This document shows, piece after piece, positions 35,369 through 42,663 of a stretch of 64,000 nt of DNA. Within the stretch, counting starts at the first letter, position 1, and every line of letters starts with the position of its first letter. Under the pieces are notes generated by a model that was given only the letters and a program-made list of their open reading frames with translations, did not search any database and was not told the origin of the DNA. The stretch is from contig NZ_JACSQL010000003.1 in the NCBI RefSeq assembly GCF_014836635.1, forward strand, positions 310,001 through 374,000. The letters are read 5' to 3'. The DNA is from Paenibacillus gallinarum. Lineage in GTDB: Bacteria; Bacillota; Bacilli; Paenibacillales; Paenibacillaceae. Position numbers and translations under genes: made by a program.

Positions 35369-35869
35369 ATGATAAACAAACTTATGATTGTCGCTCATCC
35401 GGATGACGAGATTATCTTTGGAGGAGCTTTTCTTTTAGCTGAAAAGGGATGGAAGGTCATTTGTGTAACAAATGGCGGAAATAAAGTTCGTTCCAAAGAG
35501 TTTAGAAAAGTGATGAAAGACATTGGAGCTAAATATGAAATGTGGGATTACAAGGATAAATGGGGAGGAGATTTTAACCGTAAGTCGTTAAAGAAAGATA
35601 TAGAGAACGTGCTTAAAGCGAGTCCCGAGATTAACATGATCGTTACCCATAGTAAGGGAGGAGAGTACGGACACTCGCAGCATAAAGCTCTGCATGAGAT
35701 TGTGAAAGAGATTGCACCCGATAAACTATATATTTTCAAACGTTCGAAGCAAAAATTGGACAAAGGAGTATTGAGGCGAAAATATACGCTGCTCAAACGA
35801 TATAAAAGTCAGGATATTGATTGGTTGAAAAAATATATTGAATACGAGAATATACGAAAATACAAATAA
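35369..35869 (+). CDS. PIG-L family deacetylase
   Basis: The 166-residue protein has the zinc motif AHPDDE at residues 9-14 and the distal HSQHKALHEIV that supplies the third metal ligand, within a LmbE/PIG-L fold. The family removes acetyl from N-acetylglucosamine-type groups. It is short by family standards, as many Bacillus members near 220-240 residues are longer, but both metal motifs are present. It is cotranscribed with the glycosyltransferase, so it probably deacetylates that glycan or its precursor. Confidence 0.88.
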   Translation: MINKLMIVAHPDDEIIFGGAFLLAEKGWKVICVTNGGNKVRSKEFRKVMKDIGAKYEMWDYKDKWGGDFNRKSLKKDIENVLKASPEINMIVTHSKGGEYGHSQHKALHEIVKEIAPDKLYIFKRSKQKLDKGVLRRKYTLLKRYKSQDIDWLKKYIEYENIRKYK

Positions 35870-35904
35870 AATCGGATTTCCTTTTCTGAATATCATGGCG
35901 AAAA

Positions 35905-35945
35905 GGGCTGTGAGATGATCTCCATACGGAGTTCTCAGACAGCCC
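35905..35945. terminator. Hairpin between convergent glycan genes
   Basis: GGGCTGTGAGA and TCTCAGACAGCCC form an interrupted stem with an inner CTCC/GGAG pair. On the minus strand it is followed by TTTTCG, so it may end the minus-strand operon as well as the PIG-L gene. Confidence 0.65.
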
Positions 35946-35993
35946 TCTACCTACCATTAGGATGGTTTGCTAAATTCTCTAATAGATGAGAAG

Positions 35994-36734
35994 TTAGGAT
36001 GATTTATGAGAAAAAGGGTTAGCATACTCCTCATAATCATCAGGAATATTAGCAGTTGCAAAGTTTGTGAAATCATCTGTGTAGGCGACGAGTTCGCAAG
36101 ATTTCATATATTGTTTGGTGGCTCTTTTTTGCGTGTGAGATTGTATGTTTTTTCTGCGAACACAAACGTAATTTTTACTAGACACATAATAGATCTTATA
36201 CCCAGCGTTGTAACACTTTTTCAACCATTTCGCGTCAGATCCTCCGATGGTATCCTCCGGAAACTTGATTTTTTTCCATACGCTTTTTCGAAAGAATAAT
36301 GTTCCGCCTTTCAGCCTTCTTCCGAGCATGTGTTCTTTTCCTTGACGGTACTCCATGAGCGCTTTCTTTTCCTCGAAGTATACATAAGTGGAATGTTTAC
36401 CGACGATCGGTGCTTTTTTTGCCCTCAAGGCGAGAAGAGATTCTTTTAAATAATGGGGTCCATAGTAATCATCATCATCGAATTTTGCGATAAAAGTTCC
36501 CTTTGCTCTTTCAATGGCCCAATTCAGACATTTTCCTAAAGTGTAACGCTCGGGGAGCTTGTAGACTCTCACATTATCATATTCTTTTGCTTTTTTCTTC
36601 CATGCTTTAAGACTCATACTGTCATTATTCAGGATAATGATTAGTTCTTTATTCTGCCACTCCTGCCGTTCATAATTCGAAAAAATGTTGTCCATGAACT
36701 CGGGTCTCATGGTGCAAGCGATGATGGAAGCCAT
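35994..36734 (-). CDS. Glycosyltransferase family 2
   Basis: A 246-residue GT-A enzyme: start MASIIACTMRPEFMDNIFSN, nucleotide-sugar contact ERYTLGKCLNWAIERAKGTF, the metal-binding acidic run FDDDDYYGP, and GGTLFFRKSVWKKIKFPED with GSDAKWLKKCY further on. The C-terminal end is rich in Lys and Arg. Its AAGGAG ribosome site lies in the last codons of the upstream gene, from which it is separated by one base, so the pair is translationally coupled. Confidence 0.9.
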   Translation of the reverse strand: MASIIACTMRPEFMDNIFSNYERQEWQNKELIIILNNDSMSLKAWKKKAKEYDNVRVYKLPERYTLGKCLNWAIERAKGTFIAKFDDDDYYGPHYLKESLLALRAKKAPIVGKHSTYVYFEEKKALMEYRQGKEHMLGRRLKGGTLFFRKSVWKKIKFPEDTIGGSDAKWLKKCYNAGYKIYYVSSKNYVCVRRKNIQSHTQKRATKQYMKSCELVAYTDDFTNFATANIPDDYEEYANPFSHKSS

Positions 36735-36735
36735 A

Positions 36736-37755
36736 TTATCTGTTCAACTCCTTATCTATAATCGCTTTTTTTTTACTCCATGTAGAATTTTTCGTTACTT
36801 TATATTTTTTCTTTTTGATTACCTTTTTATAAAGCTTTAAAAAGTTATCTGTCATTACTTTATCTGAATAATATTTCTTAACGTACAAGCGGCACGTTTT
36901 TGGGGAGGGATAAGATTTACCACTTTTCACTTTGCGCGACATCTCATTCACATTATTACAGAGTAGCTGTGGCAAGCCATGAAGGACTTCAGGAATGGCT
37001 CCTGCTTTGAATGCAAGCACGGGTGTGCCGCAAGCTAATGCTTCAATGAGAACTAAACCGAAAGGTTCATTCCAAGTGGAAGTAAATAGGACACAGCTTG
37101 CTTCAGATAACAGTTTCATTTTCTGAGCGCCGCCAACAGGACCAATAAACCGGATCTTGTCATTTAAATGAGGTTTAATTTGTTCATTAAAGTACGCTAC
37201 ATAATTTGGGTTGTTATTAAAGGTCCCTGCGATAATCAGCTCTTTGCCTGTTTTCTGCGCGACCTCAACGGCAAGATGAACACCTTTTCCACTCATCATT
37301 CTGCCAATAAAGAGTAAGTAACCTTTTTTCTGCTTTTTATAAGGGTAGTCACTTAGACGGATTCCATTATGAACATAATAGCCTTTTTTGTTGATGTCTC
37401 TTATTTTTTTGCTGACAAACACAGGGATTTGGCTTCCTGCCGCGCTTTTAGAATGTGAATTACGGATGGTGGGAATAGGAGGGTTAGACTTGGCTACGAT
37501 GCCGTAGTGGTCATGAATGATATCTACATCAGAAGGAGTGTTTTTAATGATAAATTCTAGTTGTTCTTCTTTACTATCTGATGGATATTCAAACGTTTTC
37601 GTCGCACGGGTGTTCGATCCTTTTTTTGCAAAGAGAATCACTTCATGCCCCCGATTAACTAATTCTTCCGTAAGATAATAAACATCTCGCTGCGTACCGC
37701 CGTAATCGATAGGCGGTACGGGAAGTGAATTTGTTGATACTTGAACAATCTTCAA
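36736..37755 (-). CDS. Glycosyltransferase family 4
   Basis: A 339-residue GT-B enzyme with N-terminal LPVPPIDYGGTQRDVYYL, the acceptor-side VDIIHDHYGIV, central GYLLFIGRMMSGKGVHLAVE and the nucleotide-sugar site FTSTWNEPFGLVLIEALACGTPVLA. The C-terminus is very Lys-rich. TTG 37755 follows AAAGGAGG. It leads the minus-strand pair with the GT2 gene, divergent from the nucleotidyltransferase gene. The C-terminal Lys-rich tail is shared by the neighbouring GT2 and GT4 proteins and may help bind membrane or polyanionic acceptor. Confidence 0.9.
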   Translation of the reverse strand: MKIVQVSTNSLPVPPIDYGGTQRDVYYLTEELVNRGHEVILFAKKGSNTRATKTFEYPSDSKEEQLEFIIKNTPSDVDIIHDHYGIVAKSNPPIPTIRNSHSKSAAGSQIPVFVSKKIRDINKKGYYVHNGIRLSDYPYKKQKKGYLLFIGRMMSGKGVHLAVEVAQKTGKELIIAGTFNNNPNYVAYFNEQIKPHLNDKIRFIGPVGGAQKMKLLSEASCVLFTSTWNEPFGLVLIEALACGTPVLAFKAGAIPEVLHGLPQLLCNNVNEMSRKVKSGKSYPSPKTCRLYVKKYYSDKVMTDNFLKLYKKVIKKKKYKVTKNSTWSKKKAIIDKELNR

Positions 37756-37957
37756 AATGAATCTGCCTCCTTTGAACTAGCCGAAGCTAAGCCTTGCTAC
37801 TCCACATTCTATGCTGATTGCTTTGGGATGGAATGGGCCTTTTTAGAACCTATTAAACTAATGACTCTTTCTCCTTTAAGGTACGAGAATCCAATCCAAA
37901 GCTATTTATTTTTCATAGAATATTGAGAATGTAGTAATGAAAGGAGTGTGCGATCCT

Positions 37958-38947
37958 TTGAAAGGACTAATCTTATGTGCAGGAAAAGGAACTCGGTTAT
38001 ATCCGTTCACCATTTCTCATCCTAAAACATTGATTCCTGTAGCGAACGTCCCATTGCTTCACGGATGCATTGATAAATTAATCGATCAAAACATAACCGA
38101 GATTGGGATCGTGATCCATCCTTCTCAGGAATCTAGTATCAGAGAAAGTGTGCAAAAGATGAACGGGCAAAATATCAGAATTACGTATATCTATCAACTA
38201 AGGCCCGCTGGCATTGCAAATGCAATCTTGCAGGCGAAGGATTTTATCGGTCAGGATTCATTTATATTGCTGCTAGGAGATAATCTAATCTCTACTTCAC
38301 TCCAGATACTCAAAGATCAAGTGGATACAGAGAAAAATGATGCTGCTTTATTGTTAGCCGAGGTGGATTATCCTCAAGATTATGGAATTGCCGAGGTGGT
38401 TGGCTCAAAAATAGTACGGCTGGAAGAAAAACCGCAAAAGCCTAAATCCAATTTAGCTGTGCTGGGTGCTTATGCGTTTTCAACATCGGTATTTAAGGCG
38501 GCTGAATCGATCCAGCCATCTGCTAGAGGGGAATATGAGATCACGGATGCGATCCAGTGGCTGATTCAGGAAGGGTATCCGGTAGCTTATCAGAAGACAG
38601 AAATATCGAGTATTGATGTAGGAACAGTGGAGAGGTGGATTGCAGCCAACCGAAAAATGCTGAAAGAAATGCCATCTGAGAGCTATATTCATCCTTCGGT
38701 TATTGTAAAAAATAGTACCATTTTTGGACCTGTCTCTATTGAGCAAAACAGTGTTATAGAAGATGCGGTTATAGGTCCTTATGTATCCATTGGAGAGAAC
38801 TCGACAATAAATGGCTGCTCTATACAGGACAGTATCCTCCTCAGTGATGTTCACATAAAGAAAATAGGGCAGCCCATTCGGAAGATGGTAATTGGCTCAG
38901 GTTCTACTTGGGTCGGGATCGAACAAAAAGGAGAAGATCTAGGATGA
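37958..38947 (+). CDS. Sugar-1-phosphate nucleotidyltransferase with left-handed beta-helix
   Basis: About 329 residues. The N-terminal nucleotidyltransferase begins MKGLILCAGKGTRLYPFT and has KPQKPKSNLAVLGAYAF and EYEITDAIQWLI, like long-type glucose-1-phosphate thymidylyltransferases. The C-terminal 80 residues form hexapeptide repeats (IHPSVIVKNSTIFGPVSIEQ). TTG 37958 is preferred: it gives the family start and lies 11 bases after GAAAGGAG. An ATG at 37937 would add seven residues and overlap the ribosome site. The stop overlaps the next start (ATGA), so translation is coupled to UDP-glucose dehydrogenase. It provides an activated sugar for the nearby transferases. Confidence 0.88.
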   Translation: MKGLILCAGKGTRLYPFTISHPKTLIPVANVPLLHGCIDKLIDQNITEIGIVIHPSQESSIRESVQKMNGQNIRITYIYQLRPAGIANAILQAKDFIGQDSFILLLGDNLISTSLQILKDQVDTEKNDAALLLAEVDYPQDYGIAEVVGSKIVRLEEKPQKPKSNLAVLGAYAFSTSVFKAAESIQPSARGEYEITDAIQWLIQEGYPVAYQKTEISSIDVGTVERWIAANRKMLKEMPSESYIHPSVIVKNSTIFGPVSIEQNSVIEDAVIGPYVSIGENSTINGCSIQDSILLSDVHIKKIGQPIRKMVIGSGSTWVGIEQKGEDLG

Positions 38948-40236
38948 ATATACTTGTGATTGGCACGGGGTATGTTGGAACAACAACAGCTTTGGTGTTT
39001 GCCGAAATGGGATGGAAGGTTACGGGGCTTGACACAGATCAGCAGAAATTAGATCAACTGCAAAAGGGCATCCTATATTTTCATGAACCTGGCTTAAAGG
39101 AACTGCTTATAAAACATAATAATTCAGGTCAACTTCAATTCACTTCAAATAAGAAAGAAGCCATCCAAAAGAATGACGTTATATTTATTTGTGTTGGGAC
39201 CCCTTCACGTCCGGACGGGAGTGCAGATCTATCCTATGTGAAACAGGTGGCAGAAGATGTGGCTTATCATATGAATGGCTATAAACTTGTTGTAAATAAA
39301 AGTACAGTTCCCGTGGGAACACAGGAAAAAGTTACGGAATGGATCTCGGAATCGAATAGGCATGCACATCCTTATGATGTCGCTTCTAACCCTGAATTTT
39401 TACGTGAGGGAAAGGCATTAGAAGATTCATTACATCCTGACCGTATTATTATTGGAACGGAAAGTGACCGAGCGGCGAAATTGCTTCAGAAGCTGTATTC
39501 CTCTATGAATTGTGAAATGATCGAAACGACCCCGCGCACGGCCGAACTCATTAAATATGCATCCAATGCATTCCTTGCCACCAAAATCTCTTATATGAAT
39601 GAACTTTCCAGGTTAAGCGATCGACTAGATGTAGATATCAGAGAGGTAGCCAAAGGCATGGGTCTCGATCTTAGAATTGGGTCAAGATTCTTGCAAGCCG
39701 GAATCGGCTATGGAGGGTCCTGTTTTCCTAAGGATGTATCTGCGTTACAGCAAACGGCTGAAGAGAATGGGATGAAACTGCACATATTAGAACAAGTGGT
39801 CAACGTAAATAAAAGCCAATATCTATACTTGCTTGATAAAGCAAAGAATAGACTAGGAGATTTTGCAGGCAAGAAAGTAGCTGTTCTAGGTTTAGCATTT
39901 AAACCCGACACTGACGACATCCGTGAAGCTCCGTCACTTCGTTTAATTCAGGACTTACTCGATCAACAAGCTACCGTTCATCTATATGACCCGATTGCCA
40001 AACTACCCGCTGGTTTCACACATGAACATCTGACCGTTGTTCCTATGGCTGAAGACGTATTTAAAGAGGCAGATGTAGTATTCATATGTACCGAATGGGC
40101 AATGTTCCAAGACCTAGACTGGAAATCATTGTATCAGCAAATGAAGCAGCCCAACCTTTTTGATGGACGGAATATGCTTGACGCGGAGACTATGAAGTCA
40201 TTAGGTTACTACTATGAAGGCATTGGTTATAAGTAG
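38944..40236 (+). CDS. ugd: UDP-glucose 6-dehydrogenase
   Basis: The 430-residue protein has the NAD-binding start MNILVIGTGYVGTTTALVFA, the middle SNPEFLREGKALEDSLHPDR, ELIKYASNAFLATKISYMNE, and the catalytic cysteine in GYGGSCFPKDVSAL. It ends with the UDP-binding VLGLAFKPDTDDIREAPS. It makes UDP-glucuronate, used in teichuronic acid or capsule-type glycans. It is coupled to the nucleotidyltransferase by ATGA overlap and has a terminator about 100 bases downstream. Confidence 0.94.
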   Translation: MNILVIGTGYVGTTTALVFAEMGWKVTGLDTDQQKLDQLQKGILYFHEPGLKELLIKHNNSGQLQFTSNKKEAIQKNDVIFICVGTPSRPDGSADLSYVKQVAEDVAYHMNGYKLVVNKSTVPVGTQEKVTEWISESNRHAHPYDVASNPEFLREGKALEDSLHPDRIIIGTESDRAAKLLQKLYSSMNCEMIETTPRTAELIKYASNAFLATKISYMNELSRLSDRLDVDIREVAKGMGLDLRIGSRFLQAGIGYGGSCFPKDVSALQQTAEENGMKLHILEQVVNVNKSQYLYLLDKAKNRLGDFAGKKVAVLGLAFKPDTDDIREAPSLRLIQDLLDQQATVHLYDPIAKLPAGFTHEHLTVVPMAEDVFKEADVVFICTEWAMFQDLDWKSLYQQMKQPNLFDGRNMLDAETMKSLGYYYEGIGYK

Positions 40237-40334
40237 AAGACAAAAATAGCGATCACAGGAGTGAATACATTCTATTAATGATGTTCATATAGGGAAAAGT
40301 GATGTTCTAATAGGGACAAGAGCTTATTATACTA

Positions 40335-40357
40335 GCTGCCAATTTGGCGGCTTTTTT
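40335..40357 (+). terminator. Rho-independent terminator
   Basis: GCTGCCAATTTGGCGGC followed by TTTTTT. It ends the glycan operon. Confidence 0.85.
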
Positions 40358-40459
40358 CTTGTAAAACACGTAAACTAAATGTCATCTGAATGTAACTTTC
40401 ATAGAAATGATCATGTTACTATGTATATATTACAAATTATACCAGGAGAATGATGCGAC

Positions 40460-41128
40460 ATGAAAAAACGATTAAAAGTCATAATGGTGACATGTTCCGC
40501 ATTTGTATTGATATCCGGTTCTGCTGTCGCTATGACATCCTTGCCACAGATTTATATTAATAATGAGGAATATGCAAATTCCTATGGAAAATTAAAAATC
40601 GAAAAAGGTACGGCGATGATTTCTTTGCGCACCATGGTGCAGCTGTTTAAAGGAGAAGTGACATACAAAGACCACGGTATTTATATTACCCTTCCAGAAG
40701 CAACTCATTTAGCTAGACAAGTAGATGGTCTGATGAATGGGCTTGCTGCAACAACACCGGAAGAAGCAGCGAATACATGGATTCGCGGAGTTCAGCGTAG
40801 AAGCGGTCCAACTCAGTATGCAGTGATGACTTCAGAGTTGCAGAAAAAAACCAAACAAGAATTTGAAGATCATTCCTGGGTTACAGGCGGATCGAGTCCG
40901 CATATGGGAACGGTAACGAAGATGGATTCAAAAACCTTGTCAGCAGACAAAGTACAAATTTCATTTGCCTATCCGCTGGTCGTACCTGCTGATGGGATTG
41001 TAGATTATGGGAAAGCTGTCCTCACTATTGTGAGAGCAGGTGACCCTGAATATTGGGCGATCTCGGAAATATCTTTACAAGATCCCGGGGATACGGGTCT
41101 TATGATTGGTGCTAATCTGATTGATTAG
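40460..41128 (+). CDS. Secreted stalk-domain (copper amine oxidase N-type) protein
   Basis: A 222-residue protein with a signal peptide (basic start, IMVTCSAFVLISGSAVA). The mature part starts with a beta-rich segment YINNEEYANSYGKL...AMISLRTMVQLFKGEVTYKD that resembles the copper-amine-oxidase N-terminal domain common on Paenibacillus surface proteins. The rest (about 80-222) includes TTPEEAANTWIRGVQRRSG and WAISEISL, as in domains that carry a NTF2-like or DUF4829-like fold. Function unknown; probably extracellular or cell-wall associated. ATG follows CAGGAG. Confidence 0.75.
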   Translation: MKKRLKVIMVTCSAFVLISGSAVAMTSLPQIYINNEEYANSYGKLKIEKGTAMISLRTMVQLFKGEVTYKDHGIYITLPEATHLARQVDGLMNGLAATTPEEAANTWIRGVQRRSGPTQYAVMTSELQKKTKQEFEDHSWVTGGSSPHMGTVTKMDSKTLSADKVQISFAYPLVVPADGIVDYGKAVLTIVRAGDPEYWAISEISLQDPGDTGLMIGANLID

Positions 41129-41134
41129 TAGGCC

Positions 41135-41161
41135 AGCTTCTTCAATTGAAGAAGCTTTTTT
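41135..41161 (+). terminator. Rho-independent terminator
   Basis: AGCTTCTTCAATTGAAGAAGCT is a perfect palindrome followed by TTTTT. Confidence 0.85.
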
Positions 41162-41248
41162 CTTGTGGTATTCTTGATAATGCAAATCGTAATATAAACA
41201 TGTAATTATATGTTTTTCTTCTTAATGAATTGATATCGTTTTGCTTTG

Positions 41249-41271
41249 CCGATCCTTGTGATCGGTTTTTT
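41249..41271 (+). terminator. Leader terminator/attenuator candidate before the MATE gene
   Basis: CCGATC-CTTGT-GATCGG and six T end about 28 bases before the MATE start. A second terminator already ends the upstream gene at 41161, so this one lies in the MATE leader and could attenuate transcription. Confidence 0.6.
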
Positions 41272-41298
41272 ATAATTGGAGGAAGGAGATACATAGGA

Positions 41299-42642
41299 AT
41301 GAAAGGTACAAACGATTTAACTCAAGGCCCAATTATGCCGACCTTAATGAAATTAGCGCTTCCTATTGTGGCGACGAATTTCATCTCCACCACTTATGGA
41401 CTTGTGGATATGATCTGGGTTGGAAGACTTGGTAGCGGACCCGTTGCGGCGATTGGTACAGCAAGTTTTTTTATCAATTTAGCAATTGCATTATCTACCT
41501 TGATAACGATTGGTACGGGGATTAAAGTATCTCATTGTATGGGAGCAGGTCAGGAAGACAAAGCTAAGTCATATGTGAAAAATGGATTTGTGATGTCTGT
41601 TTTGTTAAGTGTACTGTATATGATTTTTGTTTTTCTTGCTCAGGACCAGCTGATTGGTTTCTTTGATCTTGGAAGTAGTGAAGTGGAACGAATGGCAAAA
41701 CAGTTTCTACTCATCTCTATTTTAGGAACGGTTTTTTCCATACTGAATACGTTATACGCTACGATACTAAATGCAATGGGGAACAGTAAACAACCATTTC
41801 GAATTTATACGATTGGACTTATTTTAAATATTGTCTTGGACCCATTCCTCATCTTCGGTTTTGGAAGTTTTGAAGGATGGGGTGTCGTAGGGGCTGCTAT
41901 TGCGACACTGACAGCAAATATCGTTGTGACCCTGTTATTTTTCTTGCAGACTCGTCATTCTAATCTGGTTACAATTGCACTTGTATGGGATGCCAAGCTT
42001 TTAAAAGAAGTCATCCGCATGGGGGTGCCGATCACGATCCAACGCGTTACTTTTACGATGATTTCAATTATTATTGCAAAATTAATTGTACGTTTTGGAG
42101 CGGAGGCCATTGCTGTACAAAAAGTAGGAATTCAAATCGAATCGATCTCTTATATGACCATTGGAGGTCTACAAGGTGCGATCGCTGCCTTTTTCGGACA
42201 AAATTATGGGGCCCGGCGGATGGATCGTATCCATGAGGGGTATGCCAAAGCGCTCTCGCTGACTTCTGTATTCGGTATTGTTATTTCTCTTATTTTTATA
42301 CTATTCCCAGAGCAACTGTTTTCTCTATTCTTATCAGATGCGAAGAGTCTCGCTCTTGGAACGGATTATATGCGAATCTTAGGCTATTCTCAGTTGTTTA
42401 TGTGTCTCGAACTTATGACAGTGGGTGCATTTAATGGAATAGGTAAAACGCATATTCCTCCGTTATTTAGCATCACTTTTACAGCACTAAGAATACCGCT
42501 CGCTATCATTTTATCGGAACCTTTCGGTTTAAATGGGATATGGATGGCAATTGCACTAAGCAGTGTGTTTAAAGGTCTGGTTCTCGTCTATTGGTTTAGA
42601 AGATCTTTACGCAAAATGGCGGTTCCACAAACGGTGATCTAA
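41299..42642 (+). CDS. MATE family multidrug/drug efflux transporter
   Basis: A 447-residue transporter with about twelve hydrophobic segments. MATE signatures are GPIMPTLMKLALPIVATNF, the ISTTYGLVDMIWVGRLGSGPVAAIG segment, and the second half MGVPITIQRVTFTMISIIIAK and GGLQGAIAAFFGQNYGARR. It is a Na+ or H+ coupled exporter. ATG 41299 follows AAGGAG by 10 bases. GshF starts 21 bases later without a terminator between them, so the two are likely cotranscribed. Confidence 0.92.
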   Translation: MKGTNDLTQGPIMPTLMKLALPIVATNFISTTYGLVDMIWVGRLGSGPVAAIGTASFFINLAIALSTLITIGTGIKVSHCMGAGQEDKAKSYVKNGFVMSVLLSVLYMIFVFLAQDQLIGFFDLGSSEVERMAKQFLLISILGTVFSILNTLYATILNAMGNSKQPFRIYTIGLILNIVLDPFLIFGFGSFEGWGVVGAAIATLTANIVVTLLFFLQTRHSNLVTIALVWDAKLLKEVIRMGVPITIQRVTFTMISIIIAKLIVRFGAEAIAVQKVGIQIESISYMTIGGLQGAIAAFFGQNYGARRMDRIHEGYAKALSLTSVFGIVISLIFILFPEQLFSLFLSDAKSLALGTDYMRILGYSQLFMCLELMTVGAFNGIGKTHIPPLFSITFTALRIPLAIILSEPFGLNGIWMAIALSSVFKGLVLVYWFRRSLRKMAVPQTVI

Positions 42643-42663
42643 AACAAGAAGGAAGGTTCATTC

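Noticed and set aside
38480-38854. Minus-strand open frame inside the nucleotidyltransferase
   Set aside because: Arg- and Tyr-rich with no start site; it is complementary to conserved hexapeptide repeats.
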